DNA of 53,473 bases from Clostridia bacterium (GTDB lineage: Bacteria; Bacillota; Clostridia; Oscillospirales; CAG-272), in contig JAFVTI010000012.1 in the NCBI GenBank assembly GCA_017503325.1, positions 1-53,473 on the forward strand, read 5' to 3'. Positions 34,082-43,570 of the stretch are shown here, in pieces. The number at the start of each line of letters is the position of its first letter. Within the stretch, counting starts at the first letter, position 1. The notes under the pieces were generated by a model. That model was not told the DNA's origin. It ran no database searches and saw only the letters and a program-made list of their open reading frames with translations. The translations under genes and the position numbers were made by a program.

Positions 34082-34870
34082 ATGGCTGTCGGAACAAAAA
34101 AAGGCATGGGAAAAAGAATCATACTGCCGCTGTTGCTGATTTTGGTATCGGTGGCGATTTTGGCAACCTTCTCGGGCGTATACGCAAAGTACGTCAAAAC
34201 CCTGCACAAGCAGCAGGGCCTTGTCACCTCGCAGGTCATGTATTTTGAGAGTGACTATCTGAGCGCGGAAGGGGCAGAGTATACCATCTCGGGCGAAAGC
34301 GTGACCTTTGAGCTGCGCAATTACCCCGATGCGCTTCGCGTCAGCGAGCTTGAAGTGACCTATGAGGTTTCTGTAGACAATGGCGCAACAATCAAAATTA
34401 ACGGCATTGCAGATACGACCGGCGGCACGCTTGCGGCAAACAGCAAGCAGACTGACACGGTTGAAATTTCCGGCCTGCAGAGCGGCAAGACCTATACGGT
34501 CACCGCGACGGGCAGGAACGGCTTTGTCAGAACGCTGAGCGCGACCTTTACCGTGCAGGCGGCCGAGACGCAGGTATTTAAGCGCGTGGAGCAGACCGAG
34601 CACTACGTGCTGCTGACCGTTTGGACGCAGAAAGTGACGGGCACGGCAACCATTCAGCCGCCCGCAAGCCTGATCCCCGATAATACCGACCCGATCCTGG
34701 CAGAAGTGACCACTGGTGCCCAAAGCTTTTCCGATGATCAAAGCTTTGTCCAGCCTTATTCTTCGAGGACTTATAGATTTTTTATTTCTGACACGGATAC
34801 TGCGAATTATTCGGCAGATGACTTTGCCGTGACGGTCGGAGAAACTACGGCCGAGAAAGAAACGAATTGA
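34082..34870 (+). CDS. SipW-dependent secreted protein with Fn3-like repeat
   Basis: The 262-residue precursor has MAVGTKKGMGKRIILPLLLILVS and a SipW-type end SGVYAKYVKTLHKQQG. An Fn3-like segment follows (LEVTYEVSVDNGATIKING, then LQSGKTYTVTATGRNGFV), then a second beta domain ending ADDFAVTVGETTAEKETN. It lacks the usual ARV start of TasA proteins. ATG 34082 has a near-perfect AAGGAGGT site 5 bases upstream. It is presumably another surface or fibre-associated component. The next gene starts 22 bp later. Confidence 0.8.
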   Translation: MAVGTKKGMGKRIILPLLLILVSVAILATFSGVYAKYVKTLHKQQGLVTSQVMYFESDYLSAEGAEYTISGESVTFELRNYPDALRVSELEVTYEVSVDNGATIKINGIADTTGGTLAANSKQTDTVEISGLQSGKTYTVTATGRNGFVRTLSATFTVQAAETQVFKRVEQTEHYVLLTVWTQKVTGTATIQPPASLIPDNTDPILAEVTTGAQSFSDDQSFVQPYSSRTYRFFISDTDTANYSADDFAVTVGETTAEKETN

Positions 34871-34891
34871 TAGAAAGGAGGGCAAGTGAAT

Positions 34892-37800
34892 ATGCATAAT
34901 CAGAATAAAACTCGGAAAAGTAAAGTGCTGCTTTTTTCCATAGGCGCTCTGCTGGCAGTACTGGTGTTCGGTATTGCTTGTACTTTGCCCGCCTTTTCTG
35001 CGGATGAACCCGCAGGGGATTATATCGTAATCGACGGGACGACGTATGAGATTACGGATTCGGATGTTGAATCCTTGGTCGCAGCGGATTTGGCGTTGAT
35101 CGAGTGGAATGCTATAGGTAACTCAACAGAAGATGAAGATTCCGTTGACCGAGTAACAGGAAAATTCAATGGCGAGTCCGTTTCCGGATATTGGGCGGTT
35201 CATGAAAAAATATATGTTAGACTATTAACACATGCTACTGAACTTACTGGAAAAACCCTCGATAATACCGTTGTTGAGTCGGGTGATATTGGTATTTACA
35301 AATTGTCTAAAGATGGTCGTGGCTATTTTCAATTAGGTTGGACACACAGCGCATACGGAACATTGATCATTCTTGCAGAGGACTCAGAAACCTTGAAAAC
35401 AACGGACTCAGGCCGTTTTGTTGTGGGTTCTGAGGATTTTTCTGGAACTCTTGTTATTCAAGGGCGTAGTGAGACTCAACAAATTGAAATTACGCATTTT
35501 GTGGAATCATATGGACCAACAAAAGATAAAAATTTGATAACTGTAGCTAATGGAACTCTTTATATGAGTAATTGCAGTATATCTGATATTGATTTTGCGG
35601 GTAATAGTGCAATATACTTTCCATCTGGCAACTATGAACGCCATATGTATATGGTAAATTCAAAATTGTCTGATTTGAAAGCGACCGAGGCCGGTGGCAT
35701 TTTTTGTTCTGTATATGGTGGGAATAATTCTCGTGCCAGTAAGTCGAGTTTGTATATTCACGATAGTAACTTTTACAAATGTTCTACGAGTGGCGGAGCT
35801 ACAATTGGTGGAAGTGCAATACGTTCTTATGCAGCTGACCGATGCCAACTGCAGGTCAAAAAGTGTACTTTTGAAGAAAATACTTGTACGGCTACAGGGC
35901 AATCCAGCGGAGGCGGGGCTATTTACTGGAAATCTGCAGAGGGTAGTGCGGTTTTAATTGACTGTGACTTTATTAACAACTCTGCTACTAAGGTTGGTGG
36001 TGCGATTTATAACACAGGCGATATGACAATTCAAAAGTGTAGATTTACCGGGAATAAAGCTACCGGTGCTGCAGAAGGGCGAGGTTGCGGCGGAGCAATT
36101 GCCGTTGAGCCGCCCTATACAAGCAGTTATTATAAGATGGATTATCAGAATCTAAATGGCTCACTGACTCTTGATCAGGAGACCGTGATTCAGGGCAATA
36201 CTGCTGCTAACTATGGTGGAGGCCTGTATTTTAATGCGTTTGCAAGCCAAATTGGTAGTGAAGCAAACGGCGGAACTCAAATTGAGTCTTTTAATATGAC
36301 GCTACAGATCAATGGTGCCACCATTACAGAAAATAATGCAAAATATGGCGGTGGTATTGCGATGTGGCTCAATTATGAGGATCGCTCTTATACAACCGGT
36401 ATTTATATCAATGCAGATAGCCAGATTATAAACAATACAGCCACTCAAAGTGGCGGTGCCGTCTGGATGAGTAGTGCTACTAATTGTGACTGTAACGAGA
36501 ATGATGGCGTTATCATGAGCGGTGGTACTTTGGAACGGAATACGGCCCCCAATGGTGGTGCAATTTACGTTAACACCGGCAAAGTCGATGCAAGTATGGA
36601 TTTTACAATGTCTGGTGGTAATGTCACGAAAAACCAAGCCACATCCAACGGCGGTGCTGTATACATTTCCGGTGGTAACGTAGCCGTTAGCGGTGGCACA
36701 ATCACCCAAAACACCGCGCAAAACGGTGGTGCTGCATACCTGGCGGGTACCGGTACAATGACTGTTACCGGCGGCACGCTCATTCAAAACACAGCTACTA
36801 ACAATGGCGGTGCAGCATATCTTGCAGGCGGTTCGCTGGAGATCGGCGGCACTGCGAATATTGAAGAGAACACCGCGCAAAACGGCGGTGCGGCATATCT
36901 GGAAAGTGGAACCGTGACCGTTTCGGGCGGCACGCTGACCCAAAACAGTGCACAAAACGGCGGTGCGGCATATCTGGAAAGCGGAACCGTGACCGTTTCG
37001 GGCGGTACGCTGAGCAACAACCAAGCAACCGTTAACGGTGGTGCTGCATATTTGGGCGGCGGTACGTTGACCATTGAAGACGGTACGCTCAGCGAAAATA
37101 AGGCAATCAACGGCAACGGCGGTGCGGCATACGTGCAAGGCGGTGACGCAATCATGACCGGCGGTACGATGTCTCAATGTACGGCAGCTGAAAACGGCGG
37201 CGCAGTTTGCGTAGAGGATGGCTCCTTTACCATCAGCGGCAGCGGTTCCGTTGACAATTCGTCTGCGGCGCTTGGCGGCGCGGTGTACGTATCGGGCGGT
37301 GATGCCAACGTAAATGGCGGCACGCTGACCGGCTGCTCGGCCAATGAGGGCGGTGCGATCTATGTCGAGGGTGGTACGGTAACCATGCTGGGCGGTCAGA
37401 TCACGGACAACCACGCCCTTGCCGGCAACGGTGGCGCGATCTACGTCACGGGTGATACAGAATTGGACGTGACCGTACAAAGCGGTGAGATCAGCGGCAA
37501 TACCGCGACCGGCAACGGTGGCGCGATCTGTGTAAACGGTCAAGATGCAAATTATGACATTACTGTGCAGATCGGCGTCAATGAATTGCACTACGATGCG
37601 AACGGTGTTATGAAAGACTGTGATCATAACGGTGATGATCTTGAAGGACTTGGCACATGCCCTGTCGTCATGAATAACACTTGCGCCCAAGAGGGCGGCG
37701 CGATCTACATCACGGGTACCAATCAGACCAATCTGAATATTTACTGCATTACCGAGTTGGGTAACCGCGGTGATGGCAGAGAAGCAAACAGCGAAAAAAC

Positions 37801-40777
37801 CGGATTGAGCGACTTTTTGAAGGTTGACGGCGGTAACGTACTGATTTCTGCAAAGAAAGGTGAAGGTATCTATTTCGGAAACAGTGTGATCAACAGCTCT
37901 GTTCACGTCACGGGCGGTAATCTGACCGTCAGCGGCACGCTGGCAAACCCCGCAATTTTTGCTCCCATTACAGTTGACGTTGTCGGCGAAGGCGGCGTAG
38001 CGCGAGGCTCGTATACTGACCAGCGTGTGAACGATGAAAGAGAAGGGCAGACGAAGTACTACGTTGTAAGATATTTCGAGAATTACAAGGAAAATGAATC
38101 GGACGCGCAGGCGACCGGTCAGTATACGGTGCATCAGACACCGACATCCGTGCCGCACACGGTTTGGGGCGTTATCTATAACCATGCGGGTAAGACCATT
38201 GTAGGTTGGCATACCGATCCCGGAGGAGATGATGAGATAGGAAAAGGATTTGGCGTTTCTTCTGTGATAAAATATGGAGAACATTTCCTTGAAACCGATC
38301 TTGTTGACGGCATCACACTTTCTCTGTACGCCATCTGGGCAGACAACTTCTACTGGATTCAGTTTGACCCCAATACAGAAAGCTTCAGCGGCTCAATGAG
38401 CGAGGACGATAACAAGATATCTTTCCTTTGCGCAGCAGAGAATGCACCGTTGCCCGAGAATCAGTTTGTCAACCGCAGCTACAAATTCGTGGGCTGGGCG
38501 TTGACCGCGAATGCAAAAAAAGCTGATTATCTCGACCAAGCTGCACTCCCGGTTGCTTTGACACAGGAGGTTGGTAAGATCATCACCTTCTACGCGGTCT
38601 GGGAGATTTGCGATCACGAAAATGAAACCAAGTTTGTGTTTGCAAAGGTGGACGACTCCTCCATGTCCTGCACGTGCGAGTGCGCGTACGTGGTCACGGC
38701 TACCATCGTCGCCCCGACAGGCGCGCGGTACGATGGAAAGCCACACCCGGCAAGAATTTCGTACAGCAACGACAATGGCGATAGCTTTACGGAAGCGAAG
38801 ATCAAGAAATTTAAAGAACTTTCGATTTCTTATGCGTACGATCCGTTCGTTTCCGGGCATGCGTTCTCCCAAGACATAACCGAAGCCGGCACCTATACTG
38901 CAACTGTAGCGATTAGCGAAACCGTTATGGCTACCGTGACTTACAAGATCGCGCAGGCAACGCAGACGGCACCGGATAAGCCGGAGTTTAAGGTGGTTGA
39001 GGTTGACGAAAAGGAAACCCTTCAAATAACAACACCTGCCTTTGGAACTCAAGGTGGCGCAAAAACAAAGGTGAAATACAGATTGGTTTATAATGACACT
39101 CAAGGGCAACATGTTTCCGAGTGGCAAGACGCTGCAGAGTTTAGTAATTTTGATTCATCTTGGACTTTGTACTATATATCGGTGTATTTCCCGGGGGACA
39201 ACAACTATCTGGATTCCGATATAATTGTTTCTGACCAGACCTATATTTTCAAGGGCGGTGTCAGCATTGTTATTGTGAATGATACAGGTATTGCCTCTAC
39301 AACACCGCAAGAGTTTACGGATAATTCCGGTAAAGTTGCGTTAATTACCCAGAGCCGGAGCGATTATTATTTGTCAAACGAATATAGTGTGATCAGTGTG
39401 GCCGGAACGTTGACCGGTAAGGATGCAAATCAGCAAGAACTTACTCCGCTTGATATGTCTAATTCCGATACGTTTAATCAGTATTTTAAAAAATCGATCA
39501 GTGAATCTGTTTTTTCATATGTGGTAACGGCTTTCCCGGCAGGATATAAAGGGAAAATCGAAATCACGATCACCGGCGCCAAGAAAAAGCCGACGGTAGC
39601 GCAAAGCGTCGCGCCCAATGAGCACTTTGGAGAGATCAGCGATATTACGACCGAAATTGCAAAGGATTCTGCGTTTACCACGTATTTCCACGTCGAGCAT
39701 TACGATAGCAACGTATATAGCGATCTTGCGTTGTCGTTTGGCGAGTCACTCCCCAAGGACACGACCATTATTATGGTGGACAAAGCGAGCGGAAGCTATT
39801 GGTACACGGTGCTAAAAAATGCTGCCGATTCGATTAAGGTTAACGATCTTACCGAAATGGGTGGTACAGGAAATCCTGCTATCACTGACCAAACAAAGGA
39901 ATTGAAATACCAATTCATCGTGGATTTCTCGGATACGGCGGATCACAATCTGCAAGAGCTTACGCTCAAGCTGATTGCCGATAAGTCAGACGAGTACGCT
40001 CCCGAATTGCAGGCAACCGGCAAGGGTGTGACTTTGAAGTCCGTCAGCCATTCTCTGGATGATTTCACGGTGACCGGAACAAGTGCAACGGTGCCCTTGC
40101 AGTATGCACAGGGCGCGCAGCATGCATCCAAATGGGAGGACAGGGAGCCGACCCTGGTGCTGAGCCCGAAGGAGGAAACCGTTCTTCCGATCGATGCCTC
40201 GATCAAGGTCATCGAAACGGTGGGCACGCAAACCAAGACCACAACTGCGACGCGCGATGATCAAGACAATTTTGCAATTACGCTTGATCCGGACGCGACA
40301 AGCCTGGAGATCATCCTGCAATCGCAGATGTTCGGGGCTGCTACCTATCATTTTGCCGTGCAGCTTTATGCAGCGTACGAGGGAGACGCCCCTATGAACG
40401 GCATTCCTTTGGTGGCTGCGAAGGAGTTGTCCTTGCAGTCGCAATCCAAGGCGCAGAACGCGGCCAAGATTACGGTTGATGAAAATAAGAAAGTCTTCAA
40501 CCTGAATGATACGATCACGGTGAACATTGAAGCCAAGATTGCTGAAGGATATACTGCAACCGTTACGCTCTTGAGCAAGAACAATGATGACGGAGTATAT
40601 GCTTCGACGGGACATTCGAAAAATCTGACTACCGGTGAAAATATTTTTGAGATTTCCAACTTGAAAGAGTCATTCGGTGAAGGCATCTTCTGTGTTTCCG
40701 TAGTCATTCGTGACAAGGATAGCACGGCTGTATTGACAGTTCCGTATTATCTGATTATTCAGGATCAATCTTCCTGA
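34892..40777 (+). CDS. Giant secreted beta-helix repeat protein (adhesin-like)
   Basis: This is a 1961-residue exported protein. A signal peptide spans residues 1-37 (KVLLFSIGALLAVLVFGIA...PAFSA). About 60-470 is a right-handed beta-helix of lower GC. About 470-950 consists of GGA(I/A/V)Y repeats roughly every 25 residues, of the kind found in polymorphic adhesins. About 1040-1230 holds InlB-type Flg_new repeats (TIVGWHTDPGG, LYAIWADNFYWIQFDPN, KFVGWALTANA). An MBG-like segment (RYDGKPHPARISYS) follows, then Ig-like domains to the end. There is no LPXTG motif and no C-terminal membrane helix, so attachment may be through the fibre proteins. ATG 34892 follows AGGAGG by 10 bases; GTG 34886 is possible. 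It is the last gene of the operon. Confidence 0.87.
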   Translation: MHNQNKTRKSKVLLFSIGALLAVLVFGIACTLPAFSADEPAGDYIVIDGTTYEITDSDVESLVAADLALIEWNAIGNSTEDEDSVDRVTGKFNGESVSGYWAVHEKIYVRLLTHATELTGKTLDNTVVESGDIGIYKLSKDGRGYFQLGWTHSAYGTLIILAEDSETLKTTDSGRFVVGSEDFSGTLVIQGRSETQQIEITHFVESYGPTKDKNLITVANGTLYMSNCSISDIDFAGNSAIYFPSGNYERHMYMVNSKLSDLKATEAGGIFCSVYGGNNSRASKSSLYIHDSNFYKCSTSGGATIGGSAIRSYAADRCQLQVKKCTFEENTCTATGQSSGGGAIYWKSAEGSAVLIDCDFINNSATKVGGAIYNTGDMTIQKCRFTGNKATGAAEGRGCGGAIAVEPPYTSSYYKMDYQNLNGSLTLDQETVIQGNTAANYGGGLYFNAFASQIGSEANGGTQIESFNMTLQINGATITENNAKYGGGIAMWLNYEDRSYTTGIYINADSQIINNTATQSGGAVWMSSATNCDCNENDGVIMSGGTLERNTAPNGGAIYVNTGKVDASMDFTMSGGNVTKNQATSNGGAVYISGGNVAVSGGTITQNTAQNGGAAYLAGTGTMTVTGGTLIQNTATNNGGAAYLAGGSLEIGGTANIEENTAQNGGAAYLESGTVTVSGGTLTQNSAQNGGAAYLESGTVTVSGGTLSNNQATVNGGAAYLGGGTLTIEDGTLSENKAINGNGGAAYVQGGDAIMTGGTMSQCTAAENGGAVCVEDGSFTISGSGSVDNSSAALGGAVYVSGGDANVNGGTLTGCSANEGGAIYVEGGTVTMLGGQITDNHALAGNGGAIYVTGDTELDVTVQSGEISGNTATGNGGAICVNGQDANYDITVQIGVNELHYDANGVMKDCDHNGDDLEGLGTCPVVMNNTCAQEGGAIYITGTNQTNLNIYCITELGNRGDGREANSEKTGLSDFLKVDGGNVLISAKKGEGIYFGNSVINSSVHVTGGNLTVSGTLANPAIFAPITVDVVGEGGVARGSYTDQRVNDEREGQTKYYVVRYFENYKENESDAQATGQYTVHQTPTSVPHTVWGVIYNHAGKTIVGWHTDPGGDDEIGKGFGVSSVIKYGEHFLETDLVDGITLSLYAIWADNFYWIQFDPNTESFSGSMSEDDNKISFLCAAENAPLPENQFVNRSYKFVGWALTANAKKADYLDQAALPVALTQEVGKIITFYAVWEICDHENETKFVFAKVDDSSMSCTCECAYVVTATIVAPTGARYDGKPHPARISYSNDNGDSFTEAKIKKFKELSISYAYDPFVSGHAFSQDITEAGTYTATVAISETVMATVTYKIAQATQTAPDKPEFKVVEVDEKETLQITTPAFGTQGGAKTKVKYRLVYNDTQGQHVSEWQDAAEFSNFDSSWTLYYISVYFPGDNNYLDSDIIVSDQTYIFKGGVSIVIVNDTGIASTTPQEFTDNSGKVALITQSRSDYYLSNEYSVISVAGTLTGKDANQQELTPLDMSNSDTFNQYFKKSISESVFSYVVTAFPAGYKGKIEITITGAKKKPTVAQSVAPNEHFGEISDITTEIAKDSAFTTYFHVEHYDSNVYSDLALSFGESLPKDTTIIMVDKASGSYWYTVLKNAADSIKVNDLTEMGGTGNPAITDQTKELKYQFIVDFSDTADHNLQELTLKLIADKSDEYAPELQATGKGVTLKSVSHSLDDFTVTGTSATVPLQYAQGAQHASKWEDREPTLVLSPKEETVLPIDASIKVIETVGTQTKTTTATRDDQDNFAITLDPDATSLEIILQSQMFGAATYHFAVQLYAAYEGDAPMNGIPLVAAKELSLQSQSKAQNAAKITVDENKKVFNLNDTITVNIEAKIAEGYTATVTLLSKNNDDGVYASTGHSKNLTTGENIFEISNLKESFGEGIFCVSVVIRDKDSTAVLTVPYYLIIQDQSS
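36420..37560 (+). repeat. In-gene tandem repeats of about 75 bp
   Basis: Units encode NGGAAYL-type turns at a period near 25 residues. The copies starting at 36878 and 36953 are nearly identical in DNA over a 75-bp period, which implies recent duplication and the capacity to change length by recombination. Confidence 0.82.
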
Positions 40778-40786
40778 CAAGAATAA

Positions 40787-40825
40787 AGAGACCCCACCGC
40801 AGCGCGGTGGGGTCTCTTGCTATTT
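40787..40825 (+). terminator. Terminator of the SipW/TasA operon
   Basis: A perfect 15-bp stem (AAGAGACCCCACCGC with its complement) and 3-nt loop ends GCTATTT, 10 bp after the giant gene. Confidence 0.8.
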
Positions 40826-40943
40826 AATAAAGTGAAAAAATGAAAGCGAGGGGTACTCGCCGCAGGCGAGCTATCTCTCCATATTTTTTTAAGAACAAAA
40901 AAGGACAAACTCAATGCTTGTCCTTTACTTTTATGGCTAATGA

Positions 40944-41348
40944 TTATAATTCTGATACAAAACAGATCTCTTTAACATTTGCGGCAAATTCTGCATCCCA
41001 TATTTTCGGAATTTCTTGTTTTTCTCCGACAATTACCACTTTACATTGCGGCATGTTGCAAAACGCGTGCTTTTCTACTCGTTTTACCGTACTTGGTATG
41101 ATAAGCTCTCTCATTTGATCGAGTCCCCAGAATGCTTGAGTTCCAATTTCGATGACACTTTTCGGTATGTTTATTTTTTTCAACTCTGTAAAATCAAAGA
41201 AAGTATTGGTGTCAATCGTTTCAAGTGTTGACGGCAGTAGGATTTCCTCAATCAAATTGTTATGAATATAGTTGCAAATATCGGTAAAGCCTATCTTTTT
41301 TGTTCCTTCCGGAATAATGAGAACTGTTTCCTTAATTATACACTCCAT
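40944..41348 (-). CDS. Small BspA-type leucine-rich-repeat protein
   Basis: The 134-residue protein has LRR_5 repeats: EEILLPSTLETIDTNTFFDF, LKKINIPKSVIEIGTQAFWG, MRELIIPSTVKRVEKHAFCN and CKVVIVGEKQEIPKIW. That is about four turns of a short solenoid, with no signal peptide or anchor. BspA-type LRRs usually mediate binding, but as a cytoplasmic fragment its role is unclear; it may be what remains of a longer gene. ATG 41348 has AAGGAG about 7 bases upstream. The open frame continues upstream through the tRNA gene, which cannot be coding. Confidence 0.78.
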   Translation of the reverse strand: MECIIKETVLIIPEGTKKIGFTDICNYIHNNLIEEILLPSTLETIDTNTFFDFTELKKINIPKSVIEIGTQAFWGLDQMRELIIPSTVKRVEKHAFCNMPQCKVVIVGEKQEIPKIWDAEFAANVKEICFVSEL

Positions 41349-41376
41349 AATATATCTCCTTAATGAATACAAAAAC

Positions 41377-41414
41377 ATAAAAACCGCAGTCCCTTTGTAT
41401 CGGAATTGCGGTTT
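41377..41414 (-). terminator. Terminator of tRNA-Ser
   Basis: On the minus strand AAACCGCA pairs with TGCGGTTT and runs into TTTTATG, 6 bp beyond the CCA end. Confidence 0.72.
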
Positions 41415-41419
41415 ATGTA

Positions 41420-41510
41420 TGGCGGAGAAGGTGGGATTTGAACCCACGCGACACGTCAATGCCCTACGAGATTTCGAGTCACGCCTCTTCGACCACTTGA
41501 GTACTTCTCC
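41420..41510 (-). tRNA. tRNA-Ser(CGA)
   Basis: On the minus strand the acceptor GGAGAAG pairs with CTTCTCC, followed by discriminator G and an encoded CCA. The anticodon loop reads CTCGAAA (CGA), the variable arm is long, as in serine tRNAs, and the T-loop is TTCAAAT on a GTGGG/CCCAC stem. The anticodon stem appears to contain one mismatch. Confidence 0.9.
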
Positions 41511-41543
41511 GTCTATTGGGTGCTTTTTTGAAGCACAGGCAAT

Positions 41544-41572
41544 ATTATACCACACCCTTTTCAAAAAAGCAA
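41544..41572 (-). promoter_or_regulatory. tRNA-Ser promoter
   Basis: On the minus strand, TTGCTT (41567-41572), 17-bp spacer, TATAAT (41544-41549), 34 bp before the tRNA 5' end. Confidence 0.7.
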
Positions 41573-41647
41573 GAGCTTTTTGAAAAGAATCTCAAAAATA
41601 CGGGCAAAAAATGTTTGGGATTGGTGCGCCTGATTGCGCCTTTATGA

Positions 41648-41677
41648 TTGACAAACCGCACTTTCTTATGGTATAAT
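41648..41677 (+). promoter_or_regulatory. hisS promoter
   Basis: TTGACA (41648-41653), 18-bp spacer, TATAAT (41672-41677), 36 bp upstream of ATG 41713. No T-box leader is present in this short gap. Confidence 0.78.
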
Positions 41678-41712
41678 ATTATGATTGATATAAAAAACGA
41701 GGAAGTATCATT

Positions 41713-43002
41713 ATGGAAAAGCTTTCAACACAGCCCTACAAGGGTACAAGAGATTTTTACCCGCGCGAGATGGTATTGCGCAACTGGTTCTTTGGCAAGA
41801 TCCGCAAGACGCTGGAGGACGCCGCATTTGACGAATATGCGGGCCCCATGCTGGAGTCTTTGGAGCTTTACGCTGCCAAGAGCGGCGAGGAGATCGCCAA
41901 CGAGCAGACCTATCACTTCACCGACAGAGGTGACCGTCATCTGGCCATCCGTCCCGAGATGACCCCCACCGTCGCGCGTATGGTTTCTGCCAAGATCGGG
42001 GAGCTTAATTTCCCGCTCAAGTGGTTTTCCATGCCCAACTGCTATCGATACGAGCGTCCGCAGAGAGGCAGACTGCGCGAATTCTGGCAGGTCAACGTAG
42101 ATATTTTCGGTTGCGACACCTATGAAGCAGATCTTGAGGCCATCACCAGCGCCATCCGCATTCTGCGTGCCTTTGGCGCGGACGAGACCATGTTCCGCGT
42201 GCACGTCAACAACCGCCGCTTCTTCAACGACGTCATCGATGCCATTGCAGGCGAGGGTGAGGAGCGCGCGCGCAAGGTTTCCAAGGTGGTTGACAAGAAG
42301 AACAAGATCCCGCGCGAGGTTTACGAAAAGGAAATGGGCGAGCTGGGCCTTGGTGCAGAGCAGATCGCAAAGATCGATTCTCTGTACGGCATGAGTGTGA
42401 CCGATGCTTGCGCCATCTGCCCCGACAGCCGCGGTGCGCAGGAGCTTGCAAGCCTGTTTGATATGCTTTCCAAGATGGGTCTTGACCGCTACTGCACGTT
42501 TGATTTCGGCATCGTGCGCGGCCTTGACTATTATACCGGTACCGTTTTCGAGGTGTTTGACTTAGCCCCCGAGAACAATCGCGCCATGTTCGGCGGCGGC
42601 AGATACGACAATCTGGTCGGCCTGTTCGTCAAGAATCAGATCAGCGGCGTGGGCTACGGCCTTGGCGACGTGACGCTGGAGAACTTTTTGACCATCCACA
42701 ACCTGATTCCCGATCTGTACACGGGCGGCACCAAGGTGCTGGTCACGGTATTTGACGACGTGCCCTACGAGCATTGCGCTTGCCTTGTCGAGTCCTTGCG
42801 TGACGCAGGCGTGGCATCCACTCTGTATATCGGCAAGAAGAAGTTCGGCAAGCAGCTGGATTGGGGCGTGCGTCAAGGGTTCTCGCACGTGGTCATTATT
42901 GGCGGCAGCGAGTATGCTGCGGGCGAAGCCAAGGTCAAGAATCTGGTCACAAGAGAAGAGCAGACTGTCAAGATCGACGATCTGGTCGCACTTTTCGCAT
43001 AA
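41713..43002 (+). CDS. hisS: Histidyl-tRNA synthetase
   Basis: This class II aminoacyl-tRNA synthetase charges tRNA-His. The 429 residues are typical in length. Seen in order: YKGTRDFYPREM at the N-terminus, the motif 2 region RPEMTPTVAR with YRYERPQRGRLREFWQ, the histidine-A motif RGLDYYTGTVFE near 259-270, and motif 3 FGGGRYDNL near 293-301. A C-terminal anticodon-binding domain follows (KVLVTVFDD..., GKKKFGKQLDWG). GAGGAAG precedes ATG 41713 by about 8 bases, and a consensus promoter lies upstream. It heads a cluster with the DJ-1-like and folate/CPBP genes. Confidence 0.95.
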   Translation: MEKLSTQPYKGTRDFYPREMVLRNWFFGKIRKTLEDAAFDEYAGPMLESLELYAAKSGEEIANEQTYHFTDRGDRHLAIRPEMTPTVARMVSAKIGELNFPLKWFSMPNCYRYERPQRGRLREFWQVNVDIFGCDTYEADLEAITSAIRILRAFGADETMFRVHVNNRRFFNDVIDAIAGEGEERARKVSKVVDKKNKIPREVYEKEMGELGLGAEQIAKIDSLYGMSVTDACAICPDSRGAQELASLFDMLSKMGLDRYCTFDFGIVRGLDYYTGTVFEVFDLAPENNRAMFGGGRYDNLVGLFVKNQISGVGYGLGDVTLENFLTIHNLIPDLYTGGTKVLVTVFDDVPYEHCACLVESLRDAGVASTLYIGKKKFGKQLDWGVRQGFSHVVIIGGSEYAAGEAKVKNLVTREEQTVKIDDLVALFA

Positions 43003-43030
43003 TTTTTGAAATTTTCGGGGGAGGGGCATT

Positions 43031-43570
43031 ATGGTATATCTGTTTTTGGCAAACGGCTTTGAGGAGATCGAGGCGCTGACGCCTCTGGACGTGCTGCGCC
43101 GTGCAGGTGTGTCCGTCACCACGGTCGGCGTGGGCGGCGACAGCATCATGGGTGCGCACGGCATCCGCGTGCAGGCCGACATTCCCGACACCATGTACCG
43201 CGATTCGTCTCCCGATATGATCATTCTGCCCGGCGGCATGCCCGGCTCGGAAAATCTGGACAACTCCCGCGTGGTGGATGCGGCATTGCGTGCGGCTGCG
43301 CGTAATGATGCCTATCTCTGCGCCATTTGCGCAGCACCCATGGTGCTCGGCAAGCGCGGATATTTGTCCGGCAGAAGGGCTGTTTGCTATCCCGGATTTG
43401 AAGGGTATCTTGAGGGTGCGACCGTGACCGATGCGCGCGTGGAATGCGACGGCAAGGTCATCACCTCCAAGGGGATGGGCGCGGCGCTGGAATTCGGCCT
43501 TGCTTTGGTCGAAGCCCTTTGCGGCAAGGAAAAGGCAGAGCAGATTGGCGCTTCCGTGTTCGCGAAATGA
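43031..43570 (+). CDS. DJ-1/PfpI-family protein
   Basis: This 179-residue single-domain protein of the DJ-1/ThiJ superfamily has reported roles including protein or nucleotide deglycation, chaperone activity and redox sensing. The nucleophile-elbow Cys is in CAICAAPMVLG near residue 98, the acidic partner Glu is in NGFEEIEALTPLDVLRR near 11-12, and YPGFEGYLEGA follows. It is close to the YajL/DJ-1 subgroup in layout. GGGGAGG precedes ATG 43031 by about 6 bases. The stop overlaps the next start by four bases (ATGA), so it is translationally coupled to the fused gene downstream. The specific reaction cannot be decided from sequence. Confidence 0.9.
   Translation: MVYLFLANGFEEIEALTPLDVLRRAGVSVTTVGVGGDSIMGAHGIRVQADIPDTMYRDSSPDMIILPGGMPGSENLDNSRVVDAALRAAARNDAYLCAICAAPMVLGKRGYLSGRRAVCYPGFEGYLEGATVTDARVECDGKVITSKGMGAALEFGLALVEALCGKEKAEQIGASVFAK

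Noticed and set aside
40944..41564. Extended 206-codon version of the LRR gene
   Set aside because: The upstream part passes through tRNA-Ser; AAGGAG before ATG 41348 marks the real start.
41511..41712. T-box riboswitch before hisS
   Set aside because: The gap is too short, is shared with the tRNA-Ser promoter and lacks specifier or T-box sequences.
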